Assembly (NCBI GenBank): GCA_023444055.1
Contig: JAEZRV010000065.1
Coordinates: 1 to 64,000 of the forward strand
Reading direction: 5' to 3'
DNA: 64,000 bases
Origin: Bacillota bacterium
GTDB lineage: Bacteria; Bacillota; Clostridia; Acetivibrionales; DSM-1351
Positions 9,019 through 16,870 of the stretch are shown in pieces; positions within the stretch are counted from its first letter, which is position 1; every line of letters starts with the position of its first letter. A model generated the notes under the pieces. That model did not search any database. It was given only the letters and a program-made list of their open reading frames with translations, and was not told the origin of the DNA. Made by a program: the position numbers and the translations under genes.

Positions 9019-10041
9019 ATGTTTATCGGAAAAACATTGCTTATTACTGGGGGTACAGGTTCTTTTGGCAATGCTGTCCTCAATAGGTTTATCAATACTG
9101 ATATAAAGGAAATTCGTATTTTCAGCAGAGATGAGAAAAAGCAAGATGACATGCGCCGTGAAATCAATAGTGATAAGGTTAAATTTTATATAGGAGATGT
9201 AAGAGATTACAATTCTTTATATAGAAGTTTAAGTGGAGTAGACTATGTTTTTCATGCAGCAGCATTAAAACAAGTTCCTTCCTGTGAGTTTTATCCAATG
9301 GAGGCTGTAAAAACAAATATAATAGGAACTGAAAATCTTCTAAATGCCTCAATTCAAAATAAAGTCAAGAAGGTAGTAGTATTAAGTACAGATAAAGCCG
9401 TTTATCCTATCAATGCAATGGGAATGTCAAAAGCCATTCTGGAAAAAGTAATGGTTGCCACTTCTAGAACTATAAGTGGAAATGAGACTGTTTTATGTGG
9501 AACCAGATATGGGAATGTAATGGCTTCAAGAGGGTCTGTAATTCCGTTATTTATACAACAAATAATAGATGGTTTACCTCTCACTATAACTGACCCAAAT
9601 ATGACAAGATTTATGATGTCTTTAGAAAATGCAATTGATTTAGTGCTGTATGCTTTTAATAATGCCAAACAGGGGGATATATTTGTACAAAAAGCACCTG
9701 CAGCTACTATACTGGAATTGGCTACTGTCTTAAAGGATATTTTTAATGCTGATAATGAAATTAAGATTATAGGCACCCGGCATGGAGAAAAATTATATGA
9801 AGCGTTATTAACAAAGGAAGAAATGGCAATAGCCGAAGATTTAGGAGATTACTATAGAATTCCTGCGGATAACAGAGAGCTGAATTATGAAAAGTATATC
9901 AGCTGTGGTAAAAACATCTCGTCTGATGTTAAGGATTACAATTCTCATAGCACGAGAAGATTAAAGCATGAAGAGTTAAAAAGTATGCTCATTGGTCTTG
10001 ATTATGTCCAAAAGAAAATTAATAAAGTTGATATTAGTTAA
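9019..10041 (+). CDS. capE: CapE-type UDP-GlcNAc 4,6-dehydratase/5-epimerase
   Basis: CapE/FnlA enzymes convert UDP-GlcNAc to a UDP-4-keto-6-deoxy-L-sugar, the first step to UDP-L-FucNAc or UDP-L-QuiNAc. The 340-residue protein starts with the NADP-binding motif TGGTGSFGNAV, followed by IFSRDEKKQDDMR, which is diagnostic for this group. STDKAVYPINAMGMSKAI carries Met where typical SDR enzymes have the catalytic Tyr of YxxxK, as known for CapE. The C-terminus has PDNRELNYEKY. AGGAG lies 6 nt before the ATG. The next two genes encode the 2-epimerase and reductase that complete the pathway, so the three form a functional unit. Confidence 0.9.
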   Translation: MFIGKTLLITGGTGSFGNAVLNRFINTDIKEIRIFSRDEKKQDDMRREINSDKVKFYIGDVRDYNSLYRSLSGVDYVFHAAALKQVPSCEFYPMEAVKTNIIGTENLLNASIQNKVKKVVVLSTDKAVYPINAMGMSKAILEKVMVATSRTISGNETVLCGTRYGNVMASRGSVIPLFIQQIIDGLPLTITDPNMTRFMMSLENAIDLVLYAFNNAKQGDIFVQKAPAATILELATVLKDIFNADNEIKIIGTRHGEKLYEALLTKEEMAIAEDLGDYYRIPADNRELNYEKYISCGKNISSDVKDYNSHSTRRLKHEELKSMLIGLDYVQKKINKVDIS

Positions 10042-10142
10042 ACACCTACAATTTTCAACTGAGATGCAACGGTGTCTTTATCAATGCATCGGCACCGGTG
10101 GCAACTGTACTGGCTATATTTTTAGGGGGTATGAACAAAAAT

Positions 10143-11261
10143 ATGCTGAAGGTAATGACAATAGTAGGAACCCGACCTGAAATTATAAAATTAAGCAGGG
10201 TCATTGACAAGCTTGATAAATGCACAAAACATATTCTTGTACATACAGGTCAGAATTTTGATTATGAACTTAATGAAATATTCTTTAATGAAATGAGGAT
10301 AAGACAACCACAGCATTACTTAGATTGTGCCGGTAAAACGTCAATTGATACAATTGCAAATGTACTGATTAAAGCAGATGCGGTTTTAGAGGCAGAGAAA
10401 CCAGACGCTGTTTTAATTTATGGTGATACAAACAGTTGCTTGTCTGTTATTGCAGCTAAACGAAGGAAGATACCGATATTTCATATGGAAGCTGGAAATC
10501 GCTGCTTTGATCAAAGAGTACCAGAGGAAATTAACCGTAAAATAGTGGATCATTTAAGTGACATTAATATGCCGATATCGGAGCATGCAAGGAGATATTT
10601 AGTTCAAGAAGGCATCAGAGGTGAAACTATAATAAAAGTTGGCTCATCAATGAAAGAAGTTTTTGAATTTTATAAAAATGACATAATTAAATCTCAGATA
10701 TTAGTTAACATGAAGCTACAATCAAAGGAATATTTAGTGGTTAGTGCACATAGAGAAGAAAATATTGATTCATCTAAGAATTTTAAGGACTTTATAGAAA
10801 CCTTAAATACTATTGCAAGTAAATATAAAAAAAGAATAATTGTATCAACACATCCAAGAACAATGAAGAAAGTTTTAATGCTCGATAAGTCTCTTATAGA
10901 CTCTAAAATTGAGTGGATCAAGCCATTAGGATTCTTTGATTATATAAAACTTCAAACTAATGCATTCTGCGTAGTATCGGATAGTGGAACTATTACAGAA
11001 GAGGCTTCATTGCTGGCGTTCCCTGCAATTACAATAAGAAATACACATGAAAGACCTGAAGGCATGGATGAAGGTGTACTAATCTTATCTGGGCTTAAAG
11101 CAGAAAGAGTCTTACAGTCTATTGAAATTGTAACAGCTGCAATCAATGCTTCTCCGGTAGATGATTACAATGCTTCGAATGTATCAGATAAGGTTGTAAG
11201 AATAATTATGAGCTATACGGATTATATTAATCAGACAGTTTGGAGGGGGATGGATTTATAG
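10143..11261 (+). CDS. UDP-N-acetylglucosamine 2-epimerase family (CapG/FnlC-like)
   Basis: Non-hydrolysing 2-epimerases of the WecB/CapG type invert C2 of UDP-HexNAc. The 372-residue protein begins MLKVMTIVGTRPEIIKLS and has YGDTNSCLSVIAAKR, the catalytic-region motif MEAGNRCFDQRVPEEINRK, VSAHREEN, and SDSGTITEEA near the C-terminus, all standard for the family. Starts are ambiguous: AGGGGG at 10124-10129 is only 1 nt before ATG 10131 and 13 nt before ATG 10143. I prefer 10143 because the family sequence begins there. Its stop codon abuts the next ATG, so it is translationally coupled to the RmlD-like reductase. In this context it most likely acts last in making UDP-L-FucNAc or UDP-L-QuiNAc. 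Confidence 0.88.
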   Translation: MLKVMTIVGTRPEIIKLSRVIDKLDKCTKHILVHTGQNFDYELNEIFFNEMRIRQPQHYLDCAGKTSIDTIANVLIKADAVLEAEKPDAVLIYGDTNSCLSVIAAKRRKIPIFHMEAGNRCFDQRVPEEINRKIVDHLSDINMPISEHARRYLVQEGIRGETIIKVGSSMKEVFEFYKNDIIKSQILVNMKLQSKEYLVVSAHREENIDSSKNFKDFIETLNTIASKYKKRIIVSTHPRTMKKVLMLDKSLIDSKIEWIKPLGFFDYIKLQTNAFCVVSDSGTITEEASLLAFPAITIRNTHERPEGMDEGVLILSGLKAERVLQSIEIVTAAINASPVDDYNASNVSDKVVRIIMSYTDYINQTVWRGMDL

Positions 11262-12128
11262 ATGGGCAAGAAAAAAATATTAGTATTAGGTTCAACAGGG
11301 ATGGCAGGGCATATGATGACTACATACTTTGAAGAAAACGGTACTTGTGATGTTTTTAATCTTGCACACAAGAAAAAATTTAATGAAAGAACATACTTAC
11401 TTGATGTAACTGATTTTGTTAAATTTGAAACATATCTTGATGAAGAAGACTTTGATATTATTATAAACTGTATAGGTATACTAAACCAATATGCTGATGC
11501 TTCTAAAGATAAAGTGATTTTGATTAATTCATATCTTCCACATTTTTTAGAAGAGAAATTTAGAGATTCTCCTACAAAAATTATTCACATAAGCACTGAT
11601 TGTGTTTTCTCAGGTAAAACAGGTTTTTATACAGAAAAATCCTTCAGGGATGGTGACTCATATTATGACCGTACAAAAGCTATAGGTGAGATAATTGACT
11701 ACAAGAATTTAACTATTAGAACCTCAATAATAGGCCCAGATATAAATTATGATGGAATCGGTCTATTTAATTGGTTTATGAAATCGAAAGGAAAAATAAA
11801 TGGCTATGCAAATGCTATTTGGACAGGGGTTACAACTATTGAACTGGCAAAGGCTGTAGAAAAGGCTATTGCAAAGGATATTTCAGGACTATATCATTTA
11901 GTTAATGGAAAAAGTATAAATAAATATGAACTGCTTTTACTCTTCCAAGATATATTTAGTAAAAATGATGTTAATATAGCCAAGTATGATAATGAGCCTA
12001 TAGATAAAAGTTTAATTAATACACGTCATGATTTTGATTATAAGGTTCCAGATTATAAGGTCATGATATCCGAGATGAGAGAATGGATATTAAGTCACTC
12101 AAATTTCTATCCTCATTATACTTTATAA
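11262..12128 (+). CDS. RmlD-like nucleotide-sugar 4-ketoreductase
   Basis: This 288-residue extended SDR resembles dTDP-4-dehydrorhamnose reductase: ILVLGSTGMAGHMM (NADPH loop), FDIIINCIGILNQ, HISTDCVFSGKTGFYTE and YYDRTKAIGE with the YxxxK pair. In the CapE / 2-epimerase context the substrate should be the UDP-4-keto-6-deoxy-HexNAc, as for FnlB, WbvR or CapF. Unlike CapF it ends without the C-terminal cupin domain, so it is closer to the WbvR/FnlB type; whether the product is the L-QuiNAc or L-FucNAc series cannot be decided from sequence. It starts one base after the epimerase stop. A decayed copy of its last codons is found at 16171-16286. Confidence 0.82.
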   Translation: MGKKKILVLGSTGMAGHMMTTYFEENGTCDVFNLAHKKKFNERTYLLDVTDFVKFETYLDEEDFDIIINCIGILNQYADASKDKVILINSYLPHFLEEKFRDSPTKIIHISTDCVFSGKTGFYTEKSFRDGDSYYDRTKAIGEIIDYKNLTIRTSIIGPDINYDGIGLFNWFMKSKGKINGYANAIWTGVTTIELAKAVEKAIAKDISGLYHLVNGKSINKYELLLLFQDIFSKNDVNIAKYDNEPIDKSLINTRHDFDYKVPDYKVMISEMREWILSHSNFYPHYTL

Positions 12129-12259
12129 ATTAGCGCTAAAACTAAGTCTTACCTAGTCTTAATTATAGTATTTAAATTTATTACTTATTAATTCAACTTT
12201 CCCAATTGAACACCTATAGATTTTGTGTGTGGGAACGTTGAGTTATTAACTTATGAATT
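12003..12259 (+). repeat. direct repeat, copy A (gene end plus downstream DNA)
   Basis: Bases 12003-12060 (last codons of the RmlD-like gene, including AAAAGTTTAATTAATACACG) and 12217-12259 (TTTTGTGTGTGGGAA and on to TTAACTTATGAAT) recur in the same order at 16171-16286. Between the two blocks this copy has about 155 bp that the second copy lacks. Confidence 0.75.
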
Positions 12260-12315
12260 GGTGTTATTTTAGTGGGGTTGTATTTTATGATAGATCCGAA
12301 TAATGAGGAAAGTGA

Positions 12316-12358
12316 ACTGACCCCAATAAGTTAATTTAGGTCTAATTTATTGGGGTCA
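12316..12358. repeat. 13-bp perfect inverted repeat CTGACCCCAATAA
   Basis: CTGACCCCAATAA (12316-12328) and its exact complement TTATTGGGGTCAG (12346-12358) are separated by 17 nt. The sequence lies between two convergent genes (stops at 12128 and 12400), so it could act as a two-way terminator, though T-runs are lacking. The sequence also resembles the terminal repeats of some IS3-family elements, which would make it a tiny insertion-element relic; no transposase fragment is present. Confidence 0.6.
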
Positions 12359-12399
12359 GGTTAAAGGTCTTATTTCAAGTTGTTATTTAATTGCTTAAA

Positions 12400-15300
12400 T
12401 TACCATTTTTTATCTACACTGATATTGTCGAACCAAACATTACCAGAGCATAGTTCATTTGAATCACCTGCTTTACAGCAAATATTCATTTTTGTGCTAT
12501 CTCCTGTGTATATATCTAGATATATCAGCCTCCAGTCGCCATAGGTATTGAATAACGGTAAAGAGGATACTAGGTTGGTTCCGCACTGTAAGTCAAAAGT
12601 AGCACCCTTTGTTCCACCCGTGAAACCACCATCTTCCGTTCTTATCCATACACCAACACGATATGTGGCATTAGGCACGACATCAATTTCCTTACTAAGT
12701 GAAACATAGTTTGGTGCAGATGAGCTTATTTTTGCTGAGCCTTGTCCAGAGTACTTTACAGCAGTATCGATTGAAATAGCACTGCAAGTTGTATTATTGA
12801 TGAGGTTATAATCATATACATTCCATGCAGGGATACTGTTTGTACCGTCAACAATATCAAAACCTAAGTTATCATCTTTTTCAATAACTACATCATCAAA
12901 CCATACATTTCCTGAGCAAAGGTTATTTGAATCACCAAAATTATAGAATATATTCATACTTGAATTATTTCCTGTGTTTAAGTATACCCATGCTTCTTGC
13001 CATGAGCCATCTGTGTCAAATACAGGAGAGGATGTAACGGAGCATGTCCCAGATTCAACCTTAAGGTGAGCACCTTTAGCTCCGCCAGTCAGAGGTGATC
13101 CTTCCGCAGTTTTTATTTTAACACTTACACGGTAATTGGTGTTAGGAAGAACATCTATTTCATTACTTAAAGAAGCATATCTTGGATCATCTGAATAAAC
13201 TTTAGCTGAGAGCAATCCATCATATGTAGATGTATCATCGTAGATAATAGCAGCATTTCCTGTTTTATGCCATCCTGCTAGCACACTAGTAACATCAAAT
13301 TTTAAGTTGTAGTCCCTTTCTAATTTGATATCATCAAACCAAGCAGTGCCTGTCCCATAAAATATGCAGCCTAAGTCAATACTTGTGGTGCTTCCAGAAT
13401 AATACCTTAAATATACAGGTGTCCAATCGCTATCTCCTGTTATTTTTGTACTTTTATGAGGTTGTTCCGTAGTAGTATTAGATTCTACAACTAAGTAGGC
13501 ACCTTCATTTTGTACATTGGAGGTTTTTATGTATCCACTGATTAAGTAAGTGGTATTCTTTTCTATAGGGAAGGTTAATTGATAATATGAGTATTGGGAT
13601 GTTGGATTAGTAATGATAGCAGAGTTATTTCCGCTGTGCTTTATTATCGAATCTGTAGGTAATGCATCACTATTAATGTACTGTTGCCAGTTACTGAGAG
13701 TACCATCGGTATTTAAGGATTCAAAACCTGGGTTTTCTATGTCCACATTAGATAGAATCATCTTTGATACATAAATTGTAAACTTCTCGTTATAGTTGTT
13801 TATAGCATTACCTGATGCATCCTTGTTATAAGCGTTCGCTGTAATAGTATATGAACTACCTACATCTGCACTAGAGGGAGTCCAGTACAAGCACCTTGTT
13901 GAGCTGTCATAATAAGCTCCTGTTGGTAAACCAGAGACGTCCAAATATACCTCATCGTTTTCAGGGTCGGTTGTTTTAAAATTAATTTTAAATGGCTTGT
14001 TAACGTAAGCGATTACATCGTTAAAATCATTATCAATAATAGGGCATTTGTTCTCTGGAGTTGAAAAATTGTATCTTAGAGTAGGATCACCTAAAAGGGT
14101 ATATATAGCATTGAACATGCATGGGTTGGTATGTCTCGCCATTAAATTTTTAAATGAAGATCCTATACATTCAGACTTTAAATCATTGATATAATCATTA
14201 TCTAATTGAAAATTTGAGGGCACTATCATACCAGTTACATTGTAAACAAATGAATTCTTAGAACTGCTGCTATAGGAATCAATATTATTAAACAAAACAG
14301 CAGCACCAATGCTTGGTTCATTGAAATTACATGAACTACAGGAGTTAATATGAAAATAGTTAAGCTTTACGGTTATATTATTAATTGCATTTATATCAAC
14401 TTTAGATTTGTCCATCAAGGAAGTCTCAGTCCCACATGGATAATATTCTGGTGAAAATTCATTAGGTAAACCATGAATTTGTTCCATACCCATTCTATAT
14501 TCACCTTGTAATAGCTGTAAAAAACCATCTTTATTTGTTGATGCGTTATTTGCTACACAATCAACGTTATCTGTCAGATTTTGCATAAAAGGAACTTGCA
14601 CAAATTTGTCATCTGGAAAATCATCATCTACGAAAACAAAGGCTTTTGAGTCATAAGTCATAATTCCATCTGTAGATTGACGAGAGTCATGTATTTTAGT
14701 TAAATACTTTGCAACTCTGCTGCCTTCAAGCTCGTAATTTATATTGCCATTTGCATCCAACGAAATCTTACCTGCTGATATTCTTCCAAAAATCATTTCA
14801 GGGATAAAGGCGGCATTGCCTGGTGTAGCCGGATTATTGGCATCATATTCAATTCCACCTTGAATATCATAGTAAGATTCGTAAATACCATCAGGAATAC
14901 CGTTGCTGCCTGGAAGGTCAGTCCATGTATCCATATCTGCATAATAAAGATCTGAAGGTCCTATGTCTATTGACGAGGGGTTTTTGTGCCACAATGCACT
15001 AGGGATAGAGGGGGCAGATCCTATTAATACAAATCCTTCGCAGCCTTGGGCATAATAGCCTGAAATAAGAGCCTTAAGATCTGCAGGGCTTTCACAAACA
15101 TTATCACATATTCCATCAGCTTCATTGTTTACTTTGATGAGAGTTGGATCCCAACCTTCCGCTGTGATATCATCCATATATTGATCTACCTCAGATGAAC
15201 AATAGTTTATGATTTTGCTGCTTACTATTACTAGGAATTTCTTTGCGGCGGGAGTAGGTGGAGTTGGTTCTATACCATAGGACAAGCTTCCAGATGTATA

Positions 15301-15810
15301 AGCGGTTACATTACTCCAATCCGCATATGTAGTATTTGATGCGTTATAAGAATAGTCGTTGGTTTGGTTGTAATTTAACCAATTTTGATTATAAATTCTT
15401 GTTTGCAGTGTCATGTTTTCATTTGGATTTAGTATTACATCATTTGGAAAGCTAATTTCTACATAATTGTCAGCACTTATCACTGGTGAAGTCATATCTA
15501 CAAAGCTGCCTGTCACACCATCTACAGTCACATTGCTGTTCATACAATTGTCGCAGGCAAAGTGTTGTTCACCAGTATTATCCTTGGTAAAATAGTATCT
15601 CAATTTTACATTGGACATATCTTGTGAAGTAGTACCATCATTAAAAATTCTAAAATTTGGGGATATTGTATTTGAAGATGTATTCGTATTATACATCTGA
15701 ACTCTTAGTTGTGCTGTAGCATAAACTTTTGTATTTGATGAAAATAAAAATACCTGCAGAAACAGCGTAAATACTAAGAATGGTAAAAGTAATCGGATTT
15801 GTTTTTTCAT
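12400..15810 (-). CDS. secreted multidomain protein: CBM3, gingipain-like C25 peptidase, Ig-like and three CBM-type repeats
   Basis: The 1136-residue protein has a Sec signal peptide (about 1-32, basic start then a hydrophobic run ending VYA-TA). Residues 34-178 are a family 3 cellulose-binding module (LRVQMYNTNTS, LRYYFT, YSYNAS, YADWSNVTAY), followed by a Pro/Thr linker. Residues 191-580 look like a clan CD cysteine peptidase of the C25 (gingipain) type: VLIGSAPSIP, FGRISAG, His446-Gly447 in QIHGLPNEF, catalytic Cys491 or Cys494 in NSCSSCNF, and the domain-ending LGDPTLRY. An Ig-like domain (about 587-685) and three beta-sandwich repeats (about 688-832, 833-980, 981-1136), each ending WFDD or WFDN, resemble CBM4/9-type modules. 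There is no sortase or dockerin signal. It probably binds plant cell wall while cleaving proteins; the substrate is unknown. Confidence 0.8.
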   Translation of the reverse strand: MKKQIRLLLPFLVFTLFLQVFLFSSNTKVYATAQLRVQMYNTNTSSNTISPNFRIFNDGTTSQDMSNVKLRYYFTKDNTGEQHFACDNCMNSNVTVDGVTGSFVDMTSPVISADNYVEISFPNDVILNPNENMTLQTRIYNQNWLNYNQTNDYSYNASNTTYADWSNVTAYTSGSLSYGIEPTPPTPAAKKFLVIVSSKIINYCSSEVDQYMDDITAEGWDPTLIKVNNEADGICDNVCESPADLKALISGYYAQGCEGFVLIGSAPSIPSALWHKNPSSIDIGPSDLYYADMDTWTDLPGSNGIPDGIYESYYDIQGGIEYDANNPATPGNAAFIPEMIFGRISAGKISLDANGNINYELEGSRVAKYLTKIHDSRQSTDGIMTYDSKAFVFVDDDFPDDKFVQVPFMQNLTDNVDCVANNASTNKDGFLQLLQGEYRMGMEQIHGLPNEFSPEYYPCGTETSLMDKSKVDINAINNITVKLNYFHINSCSSCNFNEPSIGAAVLFNNIDSYSSSSKNSFVYNVTGMIVPSNFQLDNDYINDLKSECIGSSFKNLMARHTNPCMFNAIYTLLGDPTLRYNFSTPENKCPIIDNDFNDVIAYVNKPFKINFKTTDPENDEVYLDVSGLPTGAYYDSSTRCLYWTPSSADVGSSYTITANAYNKDASGNAINNYNEKFTIYVSKMILSNVDIENPGFESLNTDGTLSNWQQYINSDALPTDSIIKHSGNNSAIITNPTSQYSYYQLTFPIEKNTTYLISGYIKTSNVQNEGAYLVVESNTTTEQPHKSTKITGDSDWTPVYLRYYSGSTTSIDLGCIFYGTGTAWFDDIKLERDYNLKFDVTSVLAGWHKTGNAAIIYDDTSTYDGLLSAKVYSDDPRYASLSNEIDVLPNTNYRVSVKIKTAEGSPLTGGAKGAHLKVESGTCSVTSSPVFDTDGSWQEAWVYLNTGNNSSMNIFYNFGDSNNLCSGNVWFDDVVIEKDDNLGFDIVDGTNSIPAWNVYDYNLINNTTCSAISIDTAVKYSGQGSAKISSSAPNYVSLSKEIDVVPNATYRVGVWIRTEDGGFTGGTKGATFDLQCGTNLVSSLPLFNTYGDWRLIYLDIYTGDSTKMNICCKAGDSNELCSGNVWFDNISVDKKW

Positions 15811-16170
15811 AAAATTCTCCCTTCGGTTTTGTAAGTAGTTTATTTATTGAAAGCTGGCCAGCCGACAATCTCTATTAGTCTGTATGTAATAGGTTAGTAC
15901 TCTATTTTCGTGGTATGTAGCATAACACGATAAAGATGCAAGAATGCTAAAACACTAAGCTACTGTAGATACAGAATTACATAGGTATTATAAGAAATTA
16001 ATAATGTTTTCGGCAAATTAATATAATTATATGTATAAAAATGTATTATACTCTAAAAATTACAATATTAACAGTATTTTTTAAGTTTTCATATTTCGAA
16101 GGAGTAAAAATGCTAAGAAACCTCCTGTATATAAAAATGATTTTCATATATAAATGTATAATAATAAACT

Positions 16171-16286
16171 TGACAAAAGCTTAATTAATACACGTTAAGA
16201 TTCTGATTATAAAGTACTTGATTATAAGTTTAAACAAAGATATATTTTGTGTGTGGGAAAGTTGAATTATTAACTTATGAATAGTT
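16171..16286 (+). pseudogene. decayed second copy of the RmlD-like gene 3' end
   Basis: The stretch still reads DKSLINTR like the end of the reductase at 11262-12128, then meets TAA. Two blocks (16171-16230 and 16241-16286) match 12003-12060 and 12217-12259 at roughly 80-90 percent by eye, with the intervening 155 bp lost. It marks an old duplication around the CBM3/C25 gene. Confidence 0.7.
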
Positions 16287-16318
16287 TTGAATGATTATGT
16301 AAATCTAAATTTTAAATT

Positions 16319-16362
16319 AAATAAGAATTAAATAAGAATTAAATAAGAATTAAACAAGAATT
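16319..16362. repeat. four tandem 11-bp repeats
   Basis: AAATAAGAATT occurs three times without gaps (16319-16329, 16330-16340, 16341-16351) and a fourth time as AAACAAGAATT (16352-16362), then fades as AAACATTA. The 11-bp period puts each unit on nearly the same face of the helix, which would suit a DNA-binding protein or intrinsic bending upstream of the lipid/polyketide cluster. Confidence 0.7.
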
Positions 16363-16372
16363 AAACATTATT

Positions 16373-16440
16373 AAGGTTTATGTAAACATATAGTATCAAC
16401 TATATTATATATAAACCTTCTTTTATACCTTAAAGAAGGT
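16373..16440 (+). promoter_or_regulatory. two overlapping, mutually exclusive hairpins
   Basis: AAGGTTTA (16373-16380) can pair with TAAACCTT (16412-16419), or ACCTTCTTT (16415-16423) can pair with AAAGAAGGT (16432-16440). The two share ACCTT, so only one can form at a time, like an attenuator leader. The second hairpin is not directly followed by a U-run (a run of seven A lies farther on), so terminator function is uncertain. A promoter upstream would be needed for this to be transcribed. Confidence 0.35.
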
Positions 16441-16870
16441 ACAAGCACTTGATATTTCTGTAAAAAAATTGCCGATTTCAGAATGTTTTTGTAAAAATAT
16501 TTAGAATGGGCGTATGCGTTTTGATGATTTTTAGTATAAGTAAAAGTATTTTTTGCATATATATAATTGCTTAATATGGGATTGTATAGTAAAATTACAA
16601 TCTACCAAATAATGTACTGACAATTAGATGACTTATACTCCAGAAAATATCTAAGGTATTTAAACTTATTACACATGTTTAAAAATAGTGTAAACAAATT
16701 TATTGTATTATAACAATTAATTTGTTTAACTAAATTCAACAAAATTTATGTATAAGACAAAATACAGTAATGCATTATGCTATATAATATGTTAAAATAG
16801 GATAATTAAGAGATATATTGTTAAAATAGAGTCGTAAATATGCAGTTCTAATATGAAAATTGGAGGAGCC

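Larger units (their letters stand above)
15811..16870. other. 1-kb AT-rich divergent intergenic region
   Basis: No gene was found between the leftward CBM3/C25 gene and the rightward lipid/polyketide cluster. The region holds the decayed duplicate at 16171-16286, four 11-bp repeats at 16319-16362, overlapping hairpins at 16373-16440 and a -10-like TATAAT at 16783-16788 without a clear -35. It should contain promoters for both sides. Confidence 0.6.

Noticed and set aside
12400..15810. Cellulosomal component
   Set aside because: A CBM3 is present, but I see no dockerin or cohesin repeats, so it is better described as a free secreted protein.
16319..16362. CRISPR-like array
   Set aside because: Units are only 11 bp, directly abutting with no spacers, and no cas genes are near.
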